Shown piece by piece: positions 58,250-64,000 of a DNA stretch of 64,000 nucleotides. Position 1 is the first letter of the stretch. Every line of letters begins with the position of its first letter. This DNA is from an uncultured Dongia sp. (lineage in GTDB: Bacteria > Pseudomonadota > Alphaproteobacteria > Dongiales > Dongiaceae), in assembly GCF_936916975.1 (NCBI RefSeq), contig NZ_CAKZGO010000006.1, forward strand, positions 1 through 64,000, written 5' to 3'. The translations under genes and the position numbers were made by a program. The notes under the pieces are model-generated. The model was given only the letters and a program-made list of their open reading frames with translations. It was not told where the DNA came from and ran no database searches.

Positions 58250-60922
58250 ATGCAGACCGCCAACGATATCCGCCGCGTTTTCCTCGATTACTTCCGCCGG
58301 GAAGGCCATGAAATCGTGTCCTCGTCACCCCTGGTGCCGCGGAACGACCCCACCTTGATGTTCGTCAATTCGGGCATGGTCCAGTTCAAAAACGTCTTTA
58401 CCGGCCAGGAAAAGCGCGATTATGTCCGTGCCTCTACCGCCCAGAAATGCGTCCGGGCAGGTGGCAAGCACAACGATCTGGAGAATGTCGGCTATACTGC
58501 GCGGCATCATACCTTCTTTGAAATGCTGGGGAATTTCAGCTTCGGCGACTATTTCAAGGAACGCGCGATCGAACTGGCCTGGAACCTCATCACCAAGGAG
58601 TACGGCCTACCCAAGGACAAGCTGACCGTCACCGTCTATGTCGACGATGACGAGGCGCATGGCCTGTGGAAGCGCATTGCCGGCCTCTCTGATTCCAAGA
58701 TTATCCGCATCCCGACCTCCGATAATTTCTGGGCGATGGGCGATACCGGCCCCTGCGGGCCGTGCTCGGAAATCTTCTATGACCATGGCGACAAGATCGC
58801 CGGTGGCCCCCCAGGTTCGCCGGATGCCGATGGCGACCGGTTCATCGAGATATGGAACCTGGTCTTCATGCAGTATGAACAGGTCACGAAGGCCGAGCGC
58901 GTAAGCCTGCCACGCCCCTCGATCGATACCGGCATGGGTCTGGAGCGCTTGGCGGCTGTCCTCCAGGGCAAGCACGATAATTACGATATCGACCTCATGC
59001 GCACGCTGATCGAAGCGTCGGCGCATGCCTCGAACACCGATCCCGACGGGCCGATGAATGTCAGCCATCGGGTCATCGCCGACCATCTGCGCTCAAGCGC
59101 GTTCCTCATCGCCGATGGCGTCATGCCGTCGAATGAAGGTCGCGGCTATGTGCTGCGCCGGATCATGCGCCGCGCGATGCGTCATGCGCATATTCTCGGC
59201 TGCAAGGACCCGTTGATGTGGAAGCTGGTGCCGGCCCTGGTCACCGAGATGGGCCTCGCCTATCCGGAACTGGGCCGTGCCGAGAGTGCGATCACCGAGA
59301 CATTGAAGCTGGAGGAATCGCGCTTCAAGACGACGCTCGATACCGGCCTCAAGGAACTGGAAATCGCCATCGGTTCGAAATCGGGCCTGACGCAAGACGG
59401 CAAGCTATCCGGCAGCGTCGCCTTTGCGCTGTCCGACAGCCGCGGCTTCCCGCTCGATCTCACCCAGTCGATTTTGCGCGACCGTGGGATCGAGGTCGAT
59501 CTCGACGGCTTCAACGTGGAACTGGAAAAGCAGCGCGAGCGCAGTCGTGCCGCCTGGGGTGGCTCCGGCGAAGCGGCGACCGAGAAGATCTGGTTCGAGA
59601 TCCGCCAGCGGCTGGGCGCCACGGACTTCCTCGGCTATTCGACGGAGAAGGCTGAAGGCCAGGTTCTGACCATCGTGAAGAATGGCGCGGAAGTCTCTGA
59701 GGCGAAAGCCGGTGACGAGGTCGCGGTCATCGCCAATCAGACGCCTTTCTATGGCGAATCCGGCGGCCAGATGGGCGATGGTGGTAAGTTGATTACCGCC
59801 ACCGGCGCGGAAATCGAAATCTCCGACACGCAGAAGAAGCTCGGCGATCTCCATGTTCATCTCGGCAAGGTCACCAAGGGCGTCTTGAAGAACGGCGATG
59901 CGGTTGAGATGAAGGTCGACCATGCGCGCCGGTCGGGTCTGCGCGCACATCATTCGGCGACCCATCTGCTGCACGAGGCCTTGCGCCGCCGCTTGGGCAC
60001 GCATGTGACCCAAAAAGGTTCGCTGGTTGCCCCGGATCGCCTGCGTTTCGACTTTTCCCACACCAAGGGCATGACGGCTGAGGACATTGCCTGGGTCGAG
60101 CATGAGGTGAACCGCCGCATCCGCGCCAATGCCGATGTGGCGACACATCTGATGACGCCCGACGATGCGATCAAGGCCGGGGCCATGGCGCTGTTCGGTG
60201 AGAAGTATGGCGAGGAAGTGCGCGTCGTCTCGATGGGCGGCCGCGCTGATGAGGAAGTGAAGGAATTCTCGACCGAATTGTGCGGCGGGACCCATGTGCA
60301 CCGGACCGGCGATATCGGTTTCATCAAGATCGTGTCGGAAGGCGCCGTTGGCGCGGGTCTGCGCCGCATCGAGGCCGTGACGGGTGCTGCGGCGGAGCAG
60401 TTCGTCGCCGAGCAGCAGAAGCAGTTGCTGGAAGCGGCGGCGGCGATCAAGGCCATGCCGCAGGAGTTGCCTGCGCGCATCATCAGCCTCATCGAGGAGC
60501 GCAAGAAACTGGAGCGTGATCTCGCTGAGGCCCGCAAGCAGATCGCAACCGGTGGCACTGGCGGCGCGTCCGAGGTGTTGGACGTCGGTGGCATCAAACT
60601 GTCGGCACGCGTGCTCGACGGGGTTCCGGCGAAGGAACTGAAGAGCATGGCAGACGCATTCAAGAAACAGCTGGGCTCCGGCGTGGTTGCCCTGGTGGCA
60701 ACTGCGGAAGGCAAGGCCTCCATCGTGGTGGCTGTTACCGACGATCTCACCAGCCGCTTCAGCGCGGTTGACCTGGTGAAGGCGGCGGCGGCGGCGATCG
60801 GCGGACAGGGTGGTGGTGGTCGACCCGACATGGCCCAGGCCGGCGGCCCCGATGGCGGCCGCGCCCAGGAAGCCTTGAGCGCTGTCGAAAACTTGCTACG
60901 CGACCGCGTCAAAGCAGCTTAA
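58250..60922 (+). CDS. alaS: Alanyl-tRNA synthetase
   Basis: 890 aa, full length. Class II catalytic domain at the N-terminus ([40 protein letters not shown]), editing domain with [13 protein letters not shown] and [17 protein letters not shown] zinc ligands, and the C-terminal oligomerisation domain ending [20 protein letters not shown]. Single gene with no obvious partner. Confidence 0.97.
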   Translation: MQTANDIRRVFLDYFRREGHEIVSSSPLVPRNDPTLMFVNSGMVQFKNVFTGQEKRDYVRASTAQKCVRAGGKHNDLENVGYTARHHTFFEMLGNFSFGDYFKERAIELAWNLITKEYGLPKDKLTVTVYVDDDEAHGLWKRIAGLSDSKIIRIPTSDNFWAMGDTGPCGPCSEIFYDHGDKIAGGPPGSPDADGDRFIEIWNLVFMQYEQVTKAERVSLPRPSIDTGMGLERLAAVLQGKHDNYDIDLMRTLIEASAHASNTDPDGPMNVSHRVIADHLRSSAFLIADGVMPSNEGRGYVLRRIMRRAMRHAHILGCKDPLMWKLVPALVTEMGLAYPELGRAESAITETLKLEESRFKTTLDTGLKELEIAIGSKSGLTQDGKLSGSVAFALSDSRGFPLDLTQSILRDRGIEVDLDGFNVELEKQRERSRAAWGGSGEAATEKIWFEIRQRLGATDFLGYSTEKAEGQVLTIVKNGAEVSEAKAGDEVAVIANQTPFYGESGGQMGDGGKLITATGAEIEISDTQKKLGDLHVHLGKVTKGVLKNGDAVEMKVDHARRSGLRAHHSATHLLHEALRRRLGTHVTQKGSLVAPDRLRFDFSHTKGMTAEDIAWVEHEVNRRIRANADVATHLMTPDDAIKAGAMALFGEKYGEEVRVVSMGGRADEEVKEFSTELCGGTHVHRTGDIGFIKIVSEGAVGAGLRRIEAVTGAAAEQFVAEQQKQLLEAAAAIKAMPQELPARIISLIEERKKLERDLAEARKQIATGGTGGASEVLDVGGIKLSARVLDGVPAKELKSMADAFKKQLGSGVVALVATAEGKASIVVAVTDDLTSRFSAVDLVKAAAAAIGGQGGGGRPDMAQAGGPDGGRAQEALSAVENLLRDRVKAA

Positions 60923-60949
60923 GCAAAGATCAAAGGCGGCGATGTCATC

Positions 60950-61762
60950 ATGGGCCTGACCATCGCCGCCATTGCCATTATCCTCGTCATCACCGCGGGC
61001 TGGGTGTGGCTCGCGCAATGCCTGTTGCCGATCAAGACCAAGTGGCGCGTGGTCGCCCTGGCGTTGGGACTCGGCGCTCTGTCGCCGCTGCCTTTGCTGT
61101 TGATGTTCCACCTCAAGGACCGGCTGGTGTTGCCGAAGGATCCGGATCTGGTCGACGCCTTGTTCATCAGTCTCACCATGGCGGGCCTGCCGGAAGAACT
61201 GGTTAAGTCGGTCGCGGTGCTCGTGGCTTTCCTCATCCTGCGGCACTTCTCGGTCTTTCATCAGCAGATGGACAAGGCGACGGCGTTTCGCTTGCCGATC
61301 CTGTGTGGCCTCGCCTTCGCGGCGGTGGAGAATATCGGCTACAGCCTCAATACCGCAGTCATTGAGATGGTTGGCAAGGAGATCGGCAATCCGCTCATCG
61401 TACCGCTGGTGCGTTCGCTTGCCGCCAGCCTGCTGCATGCATCGCTTGGCTGCCTGATGGGGCTGTTTTTTGCGCGCATGGTCGACAGTCCGGGCATCAA
61501 TTGGGCGGCGGCGCTTGCCGGCTTCACCGCCGCGGTGATTGGCCATACGGCCGTCGATTGGGGCTTGATCGTGCCGGTGTTGACCGTGCTCGATCGCGGC
61601 AAGGATCTCAATCCAGCCGAAATGGAGGCGCTGCTGGCGCACTTCATTCTCGCCATGGTGCTGATACCCAGCGTCATCGGGGCCGCCATCGTCAGCGTGT
61701 TCGTGATGCGACGCAGATTGCGGCTTGCCGCGGACCACGCCGCACTTCCCGCGACTTTCTGA
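60950..61762 (+). CDS. PrsW-family intramembrane metalloprotease 1
   Basis: 270 aa, about eight membrane helices. PrsW/CAAX-like motifs: Glu82-Glu83...Lys86 (GLPEELVKSVAVLVAF), AAVENIGYS, LLHASLGCLMGLFF and GHTAVDWG, the acidic and histidine residues expected of a membrane metalloprotease. Substrate unknown; PrsW in Bacillus cleaves an anti-sigma factor. It begins 27 bases after alaS and is followed 14 bases later by a second such gene. Confidence 0.8.
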   Translation: MGLTIAAIAIILVITAGWVWLAQCLLPIKTKWRVVALALGLGALSPLPLLLMFHLKDRLVLPKDPDLVDALFISLTMAGLPEELVKSVAVLVAFLILRHFSVFHQQMDKATAFRLPILCGLAFAAVENIGYSLNTAVIEMVGKEIGNPLIVPLVRSLAASLLHASLGCLMGLFFARMVDSPGINWAAALAGFTAAVIGHTAVDWGLIVPVLTVLDRGKDLNPAEMEALLAHFILAMVLIPSVIGAAIVSVFVMRRRLRLAADHAALPATF

Positions 61763-61776
61763 AATCCGGGGGCGCA

Positions 61777-62742
61777 ATGACATTTATCCTGACGATGTGT
61801 GCGGCGATTATCCCGCCGCTCTTTCTCGTCGCGTTCTTCCTCACGCATTTCCGGCATCGCTTGGGCCTGGGGCTGGGTGTCAAGGCGGTCATCGGCGGCA
61901 TGATATCGGCGCCGCTGGCGATCGGCTTTTCGGTCCTGCTTGCCCGCCTTGGTTTTCCGAGCGAAGGGTTATGGGGTGCCGCCACCAAGGCGTGGATGGG
62001 CGCTGCGATCCCCGAAGAAATCGCCAAGTTCCTGATCGTCTGGTTCTACATTCGCCGGCATCCGCAATGCGATTCCGGCGGCGACCTGTTCTGTGGCGCG
62101 GCCCTTGTCGGCCTCGGTTTTGCGCTGCTTGAGAACATTCTCTATCTCCTCAACTCAGCCAATTGGGTCATGACCGGCTTGCTGCGTGGCGCCATGGCGG
62201 TCCCCGGCCACACGATCGACGGCATGATGATGGGTGTGTTCCTCGCCTGGTGGTGGCGCAAGGACATCCTGGCACCGGCCGCGCTGATCCTGGCGCTGGG
62301 CTTGCCCATCCTGGCGCATGGCTTCTACGATTTTCCGCTGATGGCTCTCGACGCCATGGATGAGCTGCCGATCAGCGATCCGCGGAGTCTGCGCGAGGCG
62401 CTGTTCGGTCTCTATCTGGTCACCGTGCTGATTTCAGCCGCCGCTGCCATTTGGGCGGGGCGCATGGAAATGATCGAGGTCTTTCTGCGCGCTCAGCCCG
62501 ACATTGATCTTCATCCGCCTGTCGCCAGCGAGCTGCGTATCTGGCGCTGGATCGGCCGGGCCATGATTGTTGGCGCCGGGGTGCTGGCACTGATCGGCGT
62601 GATAAAGGCGCTCAACGTCGATCCGCTTGAAGGCGGCTGGCTCATGGTGATCGCCACGTTCCCGGCTGCTTTTGGCGTGATCATGACGATGAAGCTGCCG
62701 ACGCAGATACGGACAGCATCGGGTCACTGGCTGCGGATTTGA
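61777..62742 (+). CDS. PrsW-family intramembrane metalloprotease 2
   Basis: 321 aa, about nine membrane helices. Same motif set in the same order: Glu80-Glu81...Lys84 (AAIPEEIAKFLIVWF), LLENILYLL, PGHTIDGMMMG and LAHGFYDF. It differs from the first in its longer C-terminal part (about 240-321). The ATG at 61777 follows CCGGGGGCGCA. The tandem pair may form a hetero-oligomer or act in sequence. Confidence 0.8.
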   Translation: MTFILTMCAAIIPPLFLVAFFLTHFRHRLGLGLGVKAVIGGMISAPLAIGFSVLLARLGFPSEGLWGAATKAWMGAAIPEEIAKFLIVWFYIRRHPQCDSGGDLFCGAALVGLGFALLENILYLLNSANWVMTGLLRGAMAVPGHTIDGMMMGVFLAWWWRKDILAPAALILALGLPILAHGFYDFPLMALDAMDELPISDPRSLREALFGLYLVTVLISAAAAIWAGRMEMIEVFLRAQPDIDLHPPVASELRIWRWIGRAMIVGAGVLALIGVIKALNVDPLEGGWLMVIATFPAAFGVIMTMKLPTQIRTASGHWLRI

Positions 62743-62782
62743 CAGCGGGGTCGTTTTCCCTAAACTGCGCAGCGTTGTAACG

Positions 62783-62856
62783 CGGGGTGTCCGTCCATTG
62801 GGGCGGGCTGAGATCATACCCGAAGAACCTGATCTGGATCATGCCAGCGAAGGGAT
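62783..62856 (+). promoter_or_regulatory. TPP riboswitch (THI box)
   Basis: Conserved pieces in order: GGGGTGTCCG, GGGCTGAGATCATACCC, GAACCTGATCTGGATCATGC, CAGCGAAGGGA. It lies about 93 bases before the thiM ATG and should switch thiM-thiE off when thiamine pyrophosphate is plentiful. Confidence 0.95.
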
Positions 62857-62948
62857 CGTTGCACCGCCCGGCAAACGACCCTTCGCATTGAGCGGTAATT
62901 TGTCTGTTGGTGTCTTTCCCCTCGCTGTTACCGGGAGCAAAGACACCG

Positions 62949-63761
62949 ATGCCAAACCATCCGACCGAACGATTCGCCATCGCCCTTGCCGATATCCGGG
63001 CAAGCGCGCCGCTCATCCACAACATCGCCAATATCGTCGTCACCAACGTCACCGCGAATGCGCTCCTCGCCTTGGGCGCCTCGCCGGCCATGGTGGAGAA
63101 CACCGAGGAGGTGACTGAACTGGCGGCCATTGCCGGTGCGCTGGTCGTCAATCTCGGCACCATCTCGCCGGCCTGGGCGGCGGCGATGCGGCTGGCAGTG
63201 CAGAGCGCCTATCAAGCGGGCACACCCTGGGTACTGGACCCGGTAGCAGTCGGCGCGCTCGGCTATCGCACGCGGCTTGCGGGCGACTTGCTGGAAAGCC
63301 ATCCCACCGTCATCCGCGGCAACGCTTCCGAGATCATGGCGCTGGCCGGTATGGCAGCAGGCGGCAAGGGCGTCGACAGCCTGCTGCCTTCCGATGCCGC
63401 CATCACCGCGGCCAAGGAACTGGCGCTGCGCTATGGCAGCGTGGTGTCGGTGAGTGGTGCGGTCGATTACGTCACAGACGGCGCGCGCGTGGTCGGGATT
63501 GAGAATGGACATGCGATCATGACGCGTGTGACCGGGATGGGATGCACGGCGAGCGCTGTGACCGGCGCCTATCTCGCGGTCCTGGAGGACCCGTTCGAGG
63601 CCGCCATCGCCGCGATGGTTACCATGGGCGTCGCTGGTGACATTGTCATGGGTGGAGAAGGCGCCTCGCCCATCGGATCGGGCACGTTCCAGGTCGCCTT
63701 CCTGGATGCCCTCTATCACCTGGATGGCAATCAGCTCTGCAGCCAAGCGAGGCTGGTATGA
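62949..63761 (+). CDS. thiM: Hydroxyethylthiazole kinase ThiM
   Basis: 270 aa; phosphorylates the thiazole alcohol in thiamine salvage. Motifs: PLIHNIANIVVTNVTANALL (about residues 20-39), ATP-site GMGCTASAVTGAYLA, ENTEEVTEL. The ATG at 62949 begins the homology; the frame is open to 62907. Behind the TPP riboswitch; its stop overlaps the thiE start (ATGA). Confidence 0.95.
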   Translation: MPNHPTERFAIALADIRASAPLIHNIANIVVTNVTANALLALGASPAMVENTEEVTELAAIAGALVVNLGTISPAWAAAMRLAVQSAYQAGTPWVLDPVAVGALGYRTRLAGDLLESHPTVIRGNASEIMALAGMAAGGKGVDSLLPSDAAITAAKELALRYGSVVSVSGAVDYVTDGARVVGIENGHAIMTRVTGMGCTASAVTGAYLAVLEDPFEAAIAAMVTMGVAGDIVMGGEGASPIGSGTFQVAFLDALYHLDGNQLCSQARLV

Positions 63762-64000
63762 GCATCAAGTTCGATCTGTCGCTGTATCTCGTGACGGATT
63801 CCATCCTGTGTGGCGCGATGGGAGTGGTTGCCACGGCAGAAGCGGCGATCAGGGGCGGCGTTACTATGCTGCAGCTTCGCGGTCCACGCGACAATCTCCG
63901 GCAGCTGCTCGATGATGCGATCGCCCTGCGCGATGTGGCGCGGCATCACGGCATTCCGTTTGTCGTCAATGATCACGTCGATATCGCACTGGCGGTGCAG
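63758..64000 (+). CDS. thiE: Thiamine phosphate synthase ThiE (partial, cut by window edge)
   Basis: First 81 residues only. They show the TIM-barrel start LSLYLVTDSILCG, GGVTMLQLRGPRDN and PFVVNDHVDIALAV, typical of ThiE, which joins the pyrimidine and thiazole parts. Overlaps thiM by four bases in the same riboswitch-controlled unit. Confidence 0.9.
   Translation, partial: MSIKFDLSLYLVTDSILCGAMGVVATAEAAIRGGVTMLQLRGPRDNLRQLLDDAIALRDVARHHGIPFVVNDHVDIALAVQ

Overview
The window comes from a GC-rich, flagellated alphaproteobacterium, most likely of the Rhodospirillales (taxonomic inference). Pointers are CckA with CtrA-type boxes, FliX and MotE in the flagellar region, a DksA that has lost most zinc-finger cysteines, an NDUFS4-like complex I subunit gene, and genes for all parts of a LivFGHM-type transporter. 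I saw no insertion sequence, prophage, CRISPR array or frameshifted gene.

About 1-32,110 is flagellar. Two large flagellin genes (755 and 744 aa, minus strand) flank two plus-strand TPR genes; one is a TPR/glycosyltransferase-like protein and a candidate flagellin modifier. Then come flaG, the flgI-rod-binding-flgN operon, fliX, dksA, a nucleotidyltransferase-like gene, the flgF-flgG-flgA-flgH operon, fliL-fliM-DUF6468-motE, cheY-cheZ with a 1292-aa TPR protein, a minus-strand operon (FlhB-C-terminal-like protein, unknown, fliO, fliP), and flgB-flgC-fliE-fliQ-fliR-flhB. cckA follows at 32,234. Not in the window: fliF, fliG, fliN, fliI, flhA, flgD, flgE, flgK, flgL, flaF, flbT and flbD.

The control signals fit an alphaproteobacterial flagellar hierarchy. 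Four minus-strand units have sigma-54 -24/-12 elements, and inverted or direct repeats of a CGGCA/TGCCG type lie upstream of each at enhancer-like distance. Five TTAA-N7-TTAA CtrA-type boxes precede the TPR-glycosyltransferase gene, cheY, the fliP-containing operon, flgB, and one small membrane-protein gene outside the flagellar region.

From 34,700 to 37,800 lie an HU gene, tRNA-Pro(TGG), the NDUFS4-like gene, tRNA-Arg(TCT), and a DoxX gene divergent from a LysR regulator. From 37,940 to 45,662 is a catabolic/uptake block: a dienelactone-hydrolase/NTF2-like fusion, an HpaI-aldolase/SDR fusion, livG-livF-livH-livM, the binding lipoprotein, and a lone Lrp ligand-binding domain. From 45,760 to 56,340 nitrogen and amino-acid genes dominate: kynU-kynB, hisI, an amino-acid-oxidase-like flavoprotein, two similar EamA exporters around an agmatinase-family gene, a EutQ-like cupin, argE, N-formylglutamate amidohydrolase and nadK. 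The agmatinase leader holds two hairpins that covary with each other, the most unusual element in the window.

The right end holds a secreted unknown, moaA, alaS, two tandem PrsW-family membrane protease genes, and a TPP riboswitch before thiM and a thiE cut by the window edge.
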